Assembly (NCBI RefSeq): GCF_004785665.1
Contig: NZ_SRPJ01000003.1
Coordinates: 62,001-126,000, forward strand
DNA from: Staphylococcus pragensis
Lineage (GTDB): Bacteria > Bacillota > Bacilli > Staphylococcales > Staphylococcaceae
DNA length: 64,000 nucleotides
Direction of reading: 5' to 3'
Shown here: positions 55,099-64,000 of the stretch, one piece after another
How the letters are laid out: every line of letters starts with the position of its first letter
How positions within the stretch are numbered: position 1 is the stretch's first letter
The notes under the pieces: model-generated
What the model saw: only the letters and a program-made list of their open reading frames with translations
What the model was told of the DNA's origin: nothing
The model's database searches: none
Made by a program: the position numbers and the translations under genes

Positions 55099-55116
55099 TA
55101 ATAAAAAGGTGATGAC

Positions 55117-55440
55117 ATGTCAGTATCCAATCAAATGATGAAGGGGCTTTTAGATGGCGCAATACTTGGACTTATAGCAAAAGGCGAAACGTATGGTTAT
55201 GAAATTTTAGAGAAATTAAAAGAAAATCAGTTTCCTGAAATAAGCGATGGTAGTATTTATCCAGTGCTTCTGAGATTAAGTAAAAAAGGCTATGTGAATA
55301 CAACTACTCGCAAATCAGACAACGGCGGACCAAAACGTAAGTATTACACTATTTCTGAAAGTGGCAAAGAAGAGTTACAACGTTTTAAAGAAAAATGGAG
55401 TTATCTCAACTCAGGAATGAATAATTTATTCGGAGAGTGA
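55117..55440 (+). CDS. PadR-family transcriptional regulator
   Basis: A 107-aa winged-helix protein: LLDGAILGLIAKGETYGYEI, then SDGSIYPVLLRLSKKGYV and KRKYYTISESGKEEL, the PadR signature. It ends at a TGA that touches the next gene, a HAAS-type membrane protein. The pairing is a common one in Firmicutes. Confidence 0.9.
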   Translation: MSVSNQMMKGLLDGAILGLIAKGETYGYEILEKLKENQFPEISDGSIYPVLLRLSKKGYVNTTTRKSDNGGPKRKYYTISESGKEELQRFKEKWSYLNSGMNNLFGE

Positions 55441-55445
55441 TGAAG

Positions 55446-56216
55446 ATGCTAAGTAAAGAACAAGAAGACTACTTGTTTAAACTGAAAGCTGAATTATTAT
55501 TTAGAGGTAAAGACGAAGAAGAAGTACATGCAATTGGTGATGAATTACAAGATCACTTTGAAACAGCAGAGCAAAATGGCGATGATGTTAGCGGTATTTT
55601 AAACACGCCTGTGAAAGAGTATGCAGATAACTTTTCCAAAGAAATGAGTTTTACTAAAGGCTTACCTAAGTATCTTACTTATTTCGCAATTTTTATGTTC
55701 GCAATCTACACGATTCCGGACTTATTTGATAAAGAATTCTCGCTAACGGTAAGCTATATCTTAAACGTGATTTTCATATTCGTAATAAGTATTATAGCTC
55801 CGCTATTTCTTTTGAAAAAAATCTTTATTAAATACGGCGAGCAAAAGAAAGTTTATCTATTTGCATTTATAGGTGGCGCAATCATATTTGGACTTATGAT
55901 TTTAAGTACCTATATCTCAAAGCATTACCCAATTTATACAATTGCAACTTTATCACAAACACAAAGTATTATATTAGGCATCGTATTACTCGCAATAGTG
56001 ATGATTGCATGCTTTATCGTTAAACAAAAAATATTCGCACTTATTGCGTTCATCGTTTGCCTACCCAACATCATTGGCCAATTATTTAGAGCGCATAATC
56101 ATTCAGACAGCCAATTCATTATCGTATCACTCATAGCATCAATCATTTTATTGGCGCTTATGCAAGTAGCATTTTTTGTTCACGCTTATTACACTAATCG
56201 CAAAGAGAAGAATTAA
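55446..56216 (+). CDS. HAAS/DUF1129-like membrane protein partnered with PadR
   Basis: A 256-aa protein. The N-terminal ~65 residues (EQEDYLFKLKAELLFRGKD... to YADNFSKEM) are a helical HAAS-type domain often found next to PadR genes; residues 75-250 hold six or so membrane helices. ATG 55446 has GGAGAG at a fitting 8-base distance. Upstream in-frame codons at 55437 and 55440 are too close to it. Function unknown, perhaps envelope stress. Confidence 0.78.
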   Translation: MLSKEQEDYLFKLKAELLFRGKDEEEVHAIGDELQDHFETAEQNGDDVSGILNTPVKEYADNFSKEMSFTKGLPKYLTYFAIFMFAIYTIPDLFDKEFSLTVSYILNVIFIFVISIIAPLFLLKKIFIKYGEQKKVYLFAFIGGAIIFGLMILSTYISKHYPIYTIATLSQTQSIILGIVLLAIVMIACFIVKQKIFALIAFIVCLPNIIGQLFRAHNHSDSQFIIVSLIASIILLALMQVAFFVHAYYTNRKEKN

Positions 56217-56373
56217 AGTATTATTTACTAGCGTTGATTTGAAGATAATATTTTAATAAAGAGTATTAAATCGCGCTTTATAAGAGTTCGTAAAGACTTG
56301 TATTAAGGTTTAATGCTTAAACATTGCATTATAGGTTATAAGAATGATAAGAAGTCATTTAAGGAGTGATTTT

Positions 56374-56589
56374 ATGTCTGAGAATCAAGGTAATGGTTGT
56401 GTAAAATGTGGTCATACGGAAGTGGAAGAAGGCACGTTATCTGCAACAGGTTCAGGTTTATCAAAGATGTTTGATGTACAACATAACAACTTTAAGACAA
56501 TTACTTGTAAAAATTGTGGTTATACAGAGTTTTATAAAGTCGATAATAATAGAACAAGTGACATTATTGACTTATTCTTTGGTGGATAA
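56374..56589 (+). CDS. Small zinc-ribbon protein
   Basis: A 71-aa protein with two CxxC pairs (CVKCGHTE and CKNCGYTE), forming one zinc ribbon as in predicted nucleic-acid-binding Zn-ribbon proteins (COG3478-like). AAGGAGTGATTTT precedes ATG 56374. Monocistronic with a terminator. Confidence 0.82.
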   Translation: MSENQGNGCVKCGHTEVEEGTLSATGSGLSKMFDVQHNNFKTITCKNCGYTEFYKVDNNRTSDIIDLFFGG

Positions 56590-56600
56590 GCGAAGTTTTG

Positions 56601-56629
56601 ACAGTGGCTAATAAAGTCACTGTTTTTTC
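56601..56629 (+). terminator. Terminator after the zinc-ribbon gene
   Basis: ACAGTG.CT/AG.CACTGT stem followed by TTTTT. Confidence 0.8.
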
Positions 56630-56701
56630 TGTACACAACAAATCTTAATTTGTAGTAATATGACACGTTTGGTATAATTATGCTTGTAATACAATATCAT
56701 C

Positions 56702-56786
56702 TGCTAGGGGTGCTTTAAGTGGCTGAAAGGAGTTTAAGGCTCCAACCCTTTTTACCTGATCTAGTTAGTACTAGCGTAGGGAAGCA
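56702..56786 (+). promoter_or_regulatory. TPP riboswitch controlling thiC
   Basis: GGGGTGC, GGCTGAAAGG, TTTTTACCTGATCTAGTTAG and ACTAGCGTAGGGAAG appear in order, with P1 TGCT/AGCA. A stem at 56811-56851 and a terminator (CATTCAG/CTGAATG, T7, 56897-56927) complete the control region. Confidence 0.93.
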
Positions 56787-56896
56787 AGTGAGTACATTTA
56801 AACTAAGAGGTATTAAAGGAACTTGGTTCTTCCGTGTTCTACTTTAATACGTTGAGATACATACATTTGTTTAATATACTTTCGCTTATTTTCTTA

Positions 56897-56927
56897 TGCA
56901 TTCAGTGTTTAGCTGAATGTTTTTTTG
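56897..56927 (+). terminator. Riboswitch terminator before thiC
   Basis: CATTCAG (56899-56905) pairs with CTGAATG (56913-56919), followed by TTTTTTT. Confidence 0.8.
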
Positions 56928-56964
56928 TGCGCAATTTTATATCAGTCATCTGAGATAACCCTAG

Positions 56965-58722
<1,758 letters not shown>

Positions 58723-58738
58723 TACAAAATGATTTATG

Positions 58739-58768
58739 GCAGTGGCTCTCGAAGTCACTGCTTTTTTA
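58739..58768 (+). terminator. Terminator after thiC
   Basis: GCAGTGgCT/AGtCACTGC followed by TTTTTT. Confidence 0.85.
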
Positions 58769-58837
58769 GTTTTAAAACACTGGGTAAGACTTCGGGTTGT
58801 GTGAAGTTAGAGGTAGGGATGTCTAAAATATAATATA

Positions 58838-59500
58838 TTAAGTACCCATTTGTTGTGCATATTTTGTCATAGCTTCAATAGTATCTGTGAACGTAAAAAT
58901 AGCGATTCTATAATTATCAATATCATCTAAATTAATAAAATCGTCTATATCATCTACATCATTACATAATAAATAAAATCTTTTTATAGCTCTATCAGCG
59001 TTAATATTTACTGGATTATTTTCTTCTAAAATTGCTTCTCTGAAATTATCATTGTAATGTTGATTTCGATTAATCTCATACCAATTGTATAATTCATTGA
59101 CTACGTGAAGTTTACCTTCTTTTTTAACTTCATGCATGAAAAAGTCTTTGTTTATAGTTAATTCACCTTTATATAAATAATCCTTTTTATTTGGATATTT
59201 TAAGGGTCCACCTCTATGTCCTTCATATAATAAGGATTTACCTTCTTCACTAATTTTAAGTTTAACTAGATTATTAAGGTCATTTATTGTTTCGTTTTTT
59301 TCTCGTTCAAATACTAAAGTTGTATCTTTCCAATTAAAAGTGAATTTCTTTAAATCCATTAGAATATTTTTAATTTGAGGATAAAATATCAAAATAACTA
59401 AAAGAATTAATAATGGAAAACTAAAATGAGCATATAAAAATTTAAGTAAACCAATCGTTGACATCCACATGATAATTAAAAAACTCAATATTTTATCCAT
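58838..59500 (-). CDS. Unrecognised membrane-anchored protein
   Basis: A 220-aa protein with two adjacent membrane helices (residues ~4-45) and a soluble, charged C-terminal domain of ~170 residues that ends in an Asp-rich stretch (CNDVDDIDDFINLDDIDNY). AAAGGAG precedes the ATG on the minus strand. It has no partner gene on its strand. I do not recognise a domain; more A/T-rich than its neighbours, so may be acquired. Confidence 0.7.
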   Translation of the reverse strand: MDKILSFLIIMWMSTIGLLKFLYAHFSFPLLILLVILIFYPQIKNILMDLKKFTFNWKDTTLVFEREKNETINDLNNLVKLKISEEGKSLLYEGHRGGPLKYPNKKDYLYKGELTINKDFFMHEVKKEGKLHVVNELYNWYEINRNQHYNDNFREAILEENNPVNINADRAIKRFYLLCNDVDDIDDFINLDDIDNYRIAIFTFTDTIEAMTKYAQQMGT

Positions 59501-59665
59501 GCTGTATCTCCTTTATAATTCATTTACTACATACTACCCGATTTTACATAATAATATAGTTTTAAAATTTTGAGCAATTTTTGTATTCAATAATCTTAAC
59601 TATTGATACGATAGATATATTACTTATTACATATTTCCAGGGTTATACAGCTAGGAGGTTGAAAG

Positions 59666-60571
59666 ATGGATTCTAATGCTGAATTTAAAAAAGATATACT
59701 CTTTGCGCTAGGGGCACATTTATTATGGGGAATACTTCCAATTTATTGGCGTTTAATAGGTGGAATTAGTGCATTCGAAATTTTAGCCTATCGTATCGTA
59801 CTTTCGATGGTGTTCATGATTTTAATGGTCTTCATTTTAAGAAAGTCACAAACCTTTAAACGTGATCTAACGCATCTTTTTACAAATCCAATCCAACTTG
59901 TCGCGATTATCATTGCTGGTTATGTGATTACAATTAATTGGGGAACTTTTATTTGGGCAGTTTCTAATGGGCATGTGTTACAAGCAAGTCTTGGTTATTA
60001 CATCAATCCATTAGTAAGTATCTTATTAGCATTTATTTTCTTGAAAGAAAGATTTAATAAGTTTGAATCTCTCGCCATTCTGTGCGCAGCAATCGGTGTA
60101 TTATACATGACCATTCGAGTTGGCGAATTCCCAATTATTTCGTTAATGTTAGCCTTCTCATTTGGTATTTATGGTTTATTGAAAAAATTGGTTCAAGTCG
60201 AAGCAATTAGTGGAATAACGATTGAATGTATCGTAACAGCGCCAGCCGGATTAATTTATATTATCTACTTATGGCAAACAAGCCAAACATCTGTGGGTGC
60301 GAATATGGACACATTCTGGTTAATGTTCTCAGGTGCCGTTACAGCCATACCACTCATTTTATTCTCGGCAGGTGCACGACGTATTCCGTTATCATTAACA
60401 GGATTTATTCAATACGTTAGCCCAACCTTAATCTTCTTATTAGGCATCTTTGTTTTTAAAGAACAATTTGATATCCATCAATTCATCACATTTATTTTTA
60501 TTTGGATTGGTATTGCGCTTTATAGTATCTCTCAATATGTGAAAATGAAACGTAGCCCAAGACCTGAATAA
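59666..60571 (+). CDS. rarD: RarD/EamA-family transporter
   Basis: A 301-aa DMT transporter with ten helices: GAHLLWGILPIYWRLIG at the start, NWGTFIWAVSNGHVLQASLGYYINPL and ARRIPLSLTGFIQYVSPT in RarD pattern. Named after a chloramphenicol-sensitivity locus; the natural substrate is not known. TAGGAGG precedes the ATG. Confidence 0.88.
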   Translation: MDSNAEFKKDILFALGAHLLWGILPIYWRLIGGISAFEILAYRIVLSMVFMILMVFILRKSQTFKRDLTHLFTNPIQLVAIIIAGYVITINWGTFIWAVSNGHVLQASLGYYINPLVSILLAFIFLKERFNKFESLAILCAAIGVLYMTIRVGEFPIISLMLAFSFGIYGLLKKLVQVEAISGITIECIVTAPAGLIYIIYLWQTSQTSVGANMDTFWLMFSGAVTAIPLILFSAGARRIPLSLTGFIQYVSPTLIFLLGIFVFKEQFDIHQFITFIFIWIGIALYSISQYVKMKRSPRPE

Positions 60572-60579
60572 TCATTGCT

Positions 60580-60616
60580 AAAACTCCTTTGCTAGAAATA
60601 GTTAAAGGAGTTTTCT
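60580..60616 (+). terminator. Terminator after rarD
   Basis: AAAACTCCTTT pairs with AAAGGAGTTTT. Confidence 0.8.
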
Positions 60617-60688
60617 GTATAACATTAGAAGTTAATAATATATAAAAATATAAATCACTGTATTTTCTAACTACTACAGTCATAAAAA

Positions 60689-60718
60689 TAAAAAAGCTAA
60701 CGAAAATACGCTAGCTAA
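60689..60718 (-). terminator. Terminator of the 62-aa minus-strand gene
   Basis: On the minus strand AGCTAGCG/CGTTAGCT is followed by TTTTTTATTTTT. Confidence 0.65.
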
Positions 60719-60790
60719 CCCACTTGTGTTATGTAAAAAATTCCACTTTAGAACACAAAATTTAGTTACATATATGTGAGATTAATTGGT

Positions 60791-60979
60791 TCATTCAAAT
60801 GCCTCTTCTTTTGGATGAATATTTCCATCTTTATCTTTACATAAGCCCATTTCATCTAATTTATCTTCTTCAGATTCAATGTTTGTTAAGAAAAAATTGT
60901 GCTCTTTCTTAAGTTGTCTATTTTTAAAGAACAGCATTAAACATAAGGCACTGTTAAAAATTAAAAATAACTTTTTCAC
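60791..60979 (-). CDS. Small single-pass membrane protein
   Basis: A 62-aa protein, GTG start with AAAAGGGATTG upstream. One N-terminal helix (residues 3-18), then a charged coil. The ending CKDKDGNIHPKEEAFE is unremarkable. Function unknown. Confidence 0.55.
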   Translation of the reverse strand: MKKLFLIFNSALCLMLFFKNRQLKKEHNFFLTNIESEEDKLDEMGLCKDKDGNIHPKEEAFE

Positions 60980-61207
60980 TTTATCAATCCCTTTTTGATT
61001 GTGGTAAACACTAAACTTAGTTTGATAACGTCAACGAAATCATTATATATATTATGATATAATTAAAATAGTTTATAAATTATTGATACTATTTAGTAAT
61101 ATATTATATATTGTAACGCATACATCGATTTAAAAGTAGGTTTATATGATGATAATGAAAAATATTAATATGTTGCTTGGATTTTTTAGTTGAAAGAAGG
61201 GGTTTAT

Positions 61208-64000
61208 TTGCAAACTATTAAGCAAGATGGATCAATATTGCATATTTATTTTGAGAATCCTATTAATAAGATTGAAAAATTGTACATAAAAAACGAATTT
61301 GATGCGCTCACTTTAGAAAACGCTAAAAATGATTTACATTTTAAAATAGATTTAATAGAAGTCGCTAAGAAGTTTAATCAATATGAAAATAAAAAAATAT
61401 ACATCATAGTAGAAGAATCGACGCCAATTTTAACAACTCAACGCAACTTAAAAGTTATAAATAACCAAACTGAAGTTTTAGGCTTATCTGAAGTGGTAGT
61501 TGATGCCAATGAGAATATTAAAATACAACCATATATAACTAGAAACGGCTTTTTACATTTAGCACTGGATGAGCTTGCTTTAAATAAGACATATTTTTCA
61601 AGAAGACACATTGATACTATAAAAATAAACAATAAGGAAGCATCTATAGCAGGCCAATTTGCATTACTGAACTCGACATTAGAGAATGTACAACTATTAA
61701 TAAAAACGAGACTGACGGCAAGAGAAAAATTCGTAAATATCAATCTTGAAAAAATTAATCAAACGAATAATACATCCACTTATAATTTTTCAGTAGATAT
61801 CTATCAAGATTTGATAGACTTCGTGAAGTATGAATATGAAAATGAGGATGTTATCGATATTTACTTAAACATCAAAGTACAAGAATCATCGGAAAATATA
61901 AAAATAAAAATCGGCAATCCTAGAATATTAGCAGAAAAGCTATTAAAAGGAGAAATCATCACTGAGTTTAAGGGGAACATAGTGTCACTGACACCTTATT
62001 TTACTATGAAAGGCCGTAATTTATCTTTTAGAATTAATACATACGATATTAATAGTTATTTAACATATGTGGATGAGTTAAAAAGACCAAAGCGTCTCAA
62101 CTTTTTAAAAAAAGAAAAACAAAAAGTGTGGGTAATTGGTGAAAAATCTTATAAAGCACAGGACAATGGTTATCACTTCTTTAAATATATGAGAACCCAT
62201 CACCCAGAGAAACCTGTTTATTATATTATTGAAAAAAATTCTAAAGAAGCTAAAAATGTTTTGCCTTTAGGAAATGTCATATTCTATAATTCAGCAGAAC
62301 ACTTTAAAATTATGCTTCAAGCAGATTACATCTGTACTACGCATCATCCAGAATTAATTTATCCTACAACTAGTAAAATTTATACACGTAAAATTAAAGC
62401 CATTAAAGTATTTTTACAACACGGCGTTTTAGGTACAAAGAATTTGTGCGATATCAATGGTAACCAGTTAAAAGATTTTAACGTAGATTTATTCATCACG
62501 AGTTCTAATAGAGAAAAGGAAATAGTTGTAAAAGATCTGAATTTCTTCAGTAAACAAGTTGCTGTTACAGGACTAGCTAGATTTGATGAATTGTTTAATC
62601 CTAATTCAGAAGTTAAAAACCAAATATTAATTATTCCAACATGGAGAGATTGGTTAACAAGTATTGATCAGTTAAAAACATCGGAATACTTAAAAAGAAT
62701 GAACAATTTACTTCATAGTCAGCAACTAAAAGAAATCGCTGACAAAGGTACTGACATTGTTTTTTGTTTACATCCTAATATGCAACCTTTTATTGATTAT
62801 TTCAATGTTCCAAACTATGTTACGCGAATTAAGCAAGGAGAAGTAAATGTTCAGAAACTAATAAAAGAAAGTAAATTAATGATTACAGATTATTCAAGTG
62901 TTGCTTTTGATTTTAGTTTTTTAAATAAACCAGTCATCTATTATCAATTTGATAGAAATGAATTTCTAGGAAAAGAAGGCTCTCATATTGATATAGAACA
63001 AGAATTACCGGGAATCATTGTTAATTCACAAGATACATTAGAAAGAGAACTAGATAATTTACAAAAGAAACAATTTGTTATCGATGCGTCGTTAAAGAAA
63101 CGTATTAATCGTTTTATTGCATATAAAGATCAACACAATTGTGAGAGAATATTTGATGCAATTACTAGCTTTAAAAAGACTAGTAAAGTTAAAAGTAAAA
63201 TGAAGTATGATATTCTTTCGCAACATTTACTGAATCGTTTTAGAAAAAATAAAAAATATTTTAAAACAATGGAAGTATTTAATGCTGGATTAATAAACTC
63301 ATTACCTGTAAAAAAAGATTTAATTGTGTTTGAAAGTAATGTAGGGAAATTAGTGAGTGATAATCCAAAATTTATATATGATGAATTGAAGAAACAAAAT
63401 AAAAAGTATCAAATCATTTGGGCTGCTAATACACTTTATCCATTCAACGATTCAAACGTTAAAACAGTTAAGAGATTGTCATCTGAATATTTCTATTACT
63501 TGTCTAGAGCAAAATATTGGGTAAACAATCAAAACTTCCCACACTATATTAGAAAACATAAAGATACGATTTATATACAAACATGGCATGGGACACCATT
63601 AAAGAAAATGTTGAATGATGTTGATACATTCCAAGGACGAGATAAAGATTATAAAAATAGAGTTAATCATGCCATTAAAAACTGGGATTATTTAATTTCC
63701 CCAAGTCCATATGCAAGCAAGTGTTTTAAATCAGCATTCGATTATCATAAAGAAATTCTTGAGGTAGGTTACCCAAGAAATGATGTTTTTTATGATATTG
63801 AAAACATAGATCTGACTGAGAAGAAAAAATTAATCAAACAAAAATTAGGTATTGAAAGTAATAAAAAAATCATTTTATACGCGCCAACTTTCAGGGATGA
63901 CGAAATTAATAAAGCCAAAAAACATATCATCAATCTAAAACTTGATTTACATAAATTGAAAGAAAGTATTGGAGATGACTATATTCTCATTTTACGCCCA
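61208..64000 (+). CDS. Tandem CDP-glycerol glycerophosphotransferase (TagB/TagF/TarF-like), cut by window end
   Basis: Starts at TTG 61208 (GAAAGAAGGGG upstream) and is still open after 931 codons. Residues ~1-300 are an unrecognised N-terminal region. Residues ~305-640 form one CDP-glycerol transferase domain (VFLQHGVLG ~401, IIPTWRD ~473, CLHPN ~519, TDYSSVAFDF ~557). A second begins at ~700 (QTWHGTPLKKM ~790, ILYAPTFRDDE ~888). Such enzymes build wall teichoic-acid-like polymers of glycerol or ribitol phosphate. Two transferase domains in one chain suggest a polymerase for an accessory polymer. The 3' end is outside the window. Confidence 0.85.
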   Translation, partial: MQTIKQDGSILHIYFENPINKIEKLYIKNEFDALTLENAKNDLHFKIDLIEVAKKFNQYENKKIYIIVEESTPILTTQRNLKVINNQTEVLGLSEVVVDANENIKIQPYITRNGFLHLALDELALNKTYFSRRHIDTIKINNKEASIAGQFALLNSTLENVQLLIKTRLTAREKFVNINLEKINQTNNTSTYNFSVDIYQDLIDFVKYEYENEDVIDIYLNIKVQESSENIKIKIGNPRILAEKLLKGEIITEFKGNIVSLTPYFTMKGRNLSFRINTYDINSYLTYVDELKRPKRLNFLKKEKQKVWVIGEKSYKAQDNGYHFFKYMRTHHPEKPVYYIIEKNSKEAKNVLPLGNVIFYNSAEHFKIMLQADYICTTHHPELIYPTTSKIYTRKIKAIKVFLQHGVLGTKNLCDINGNQLKDFNVDLFITSSNREKEIVVKDLNFFSKQVAVTGLARFDELFNPNSEVKNQILIIPTWRDWLTSIDQLKTSEYLKRMNNLLHSQQLKEIADKGTDIVFCLHPNMQPFIDYFNVPNYVTRIKQGEVNVQKLIKESKLMITDYSSVAFDFSFLNKPVIYYQFDRNEFLGKEGSHIDIEQELPGIIVNSQDTLERELDNLQKKQFVIDASLKKRINRFIAYKDQHNCERIFDAITSFKKTSKVKSKMKYDILSQHLLNRFRKNKKYFKTMEVFNAGLINSLPVKKDLIVFESNVGKLVSDNPKFIYDELKKQNKKYQIIWAANTLYPFNDSNVKTVKRLSSEYFYYLSRAKYWVNNQNFPHYIRKHKDTIYIQTWHGTPLKKMLNDVDTFQGRDKDYKNRVNHAIKNWDYLISPSPYASKCFKSAFDYHKEILEVGYPRNDVFYDIENIDLTEKKKLIKQKLGIESNKKIILYAPTFRDDEINKAKKHIINLKLDLHKLKESIGDDYILILRP

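Overview
The window looks like the chromosome of a low-GC Firmicute, almost certainly a coagulase-negative Staphylococcus. The reasons are an A/T-rich third codon position, strong GGAGG-type ribosome sites, frequent TTG/GTG starts, many short intrinsic terminators and typical staphylococcal genes (panE/panBCD, arsB, yjdF family, opuC, an LPXTG surface protein, butA, a CDP-glycerol transferase). I see no rRNA, tRNA, CRISPR array, prophage or insertion sequence. The species cannot be fixed from sequence alone.

Layout. 1-10 kb: a lipoprotein tail, a WYL-type regulator, pantothenate genes (panE facing away from panBCD), a TM2 protein, two more lipoproteins, a SulP permease, a VanY-like carboxypeptidase lipoprotein and a DUF805 protein. 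10-21 kb: a membrane MutS-like ATPase, an orphan Phd/YefM antitoxin, a yjdF-family gene behind a probable yjdF riboswitch, arsB with a short overlapping upstream ORF, an M20 peptidase, a YfcC-type transporter broken by a frameshift, an MFS/LysR divergent pair, and butA interrupted by a TAG codon. 21-31 kb: a DinB/BstA-like enzyme, a gene remnant, a cre-controlled polyol cassette (FGGY kinase, MFS permease, SDR), a structured attenuator-like leader before an ABC_ATPase-family gene, a COG3573-like flavoprotein and a gabD-like dehydrogenase.

31.2-34.2 kb holds the most striking accessory locus. Three small ORFs, all absent from ordinary gene-length cut-offs, encode double-glycine leader peptides of 44, 49 and 51 aa on the minus strand. 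A peptidase-containing ABC transporter (C39 protease + membrane + ATPase) runs divergently. The 14-bp perfect inverted repeat between them is a candidate shared operator. The predicted mature peptides are acidic, and two of them are close relatives ending in GNHEEG. No immunity gene, accessory protein or sensor kinase is adjacent.

34-47 kb: a cre-controlled polyol dehydrogenase, an amidohydrolase, a DUF418 protein whose ribosome site lies in a hairpin, a Fur-box-preceded siderophore-binding-like protein that lacks any signal peptide, a DJ-1/PfpI protein, and then a second unusual locus. There a minus-strand operon of LuxE-like acyl-protein synthetase, LuxC-like acyl reductase and SDR sits behind a TPP riboswitch, back to back with a second TPP riboswitch that drives a lone YkoE. 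An activated-carboxylate reduction pathway under thiamine control is the simplest reading. A HdeD-like protein, PatB, an AhpD-like protein and an LPXTG protein follow.

47-54.5 kb: a TetR regulator and what reads as a complete L-carnitine to glycine-betaine pathway (carnitine dehydrogenase, BKACE, thioesterase), continuous with an opuCABCD transporter and an esterase. 54.6-54.9 kb: a compact par/Fst-like type I toxin-antitoxin candidate, with convergent RNAs, 17-nt direct repeats and a shared terminator. 55-61 kb: a PadR/HAAS pair with tandem operators, a zinc-ribbon protein, a third TPP riboswitch with thiC, an unknown membrane protein and rarD. From 61.2 kb to the window end runs a large protein with tandem CDP-glycerol glycerophosphotransferase domains, cut by the window edge.
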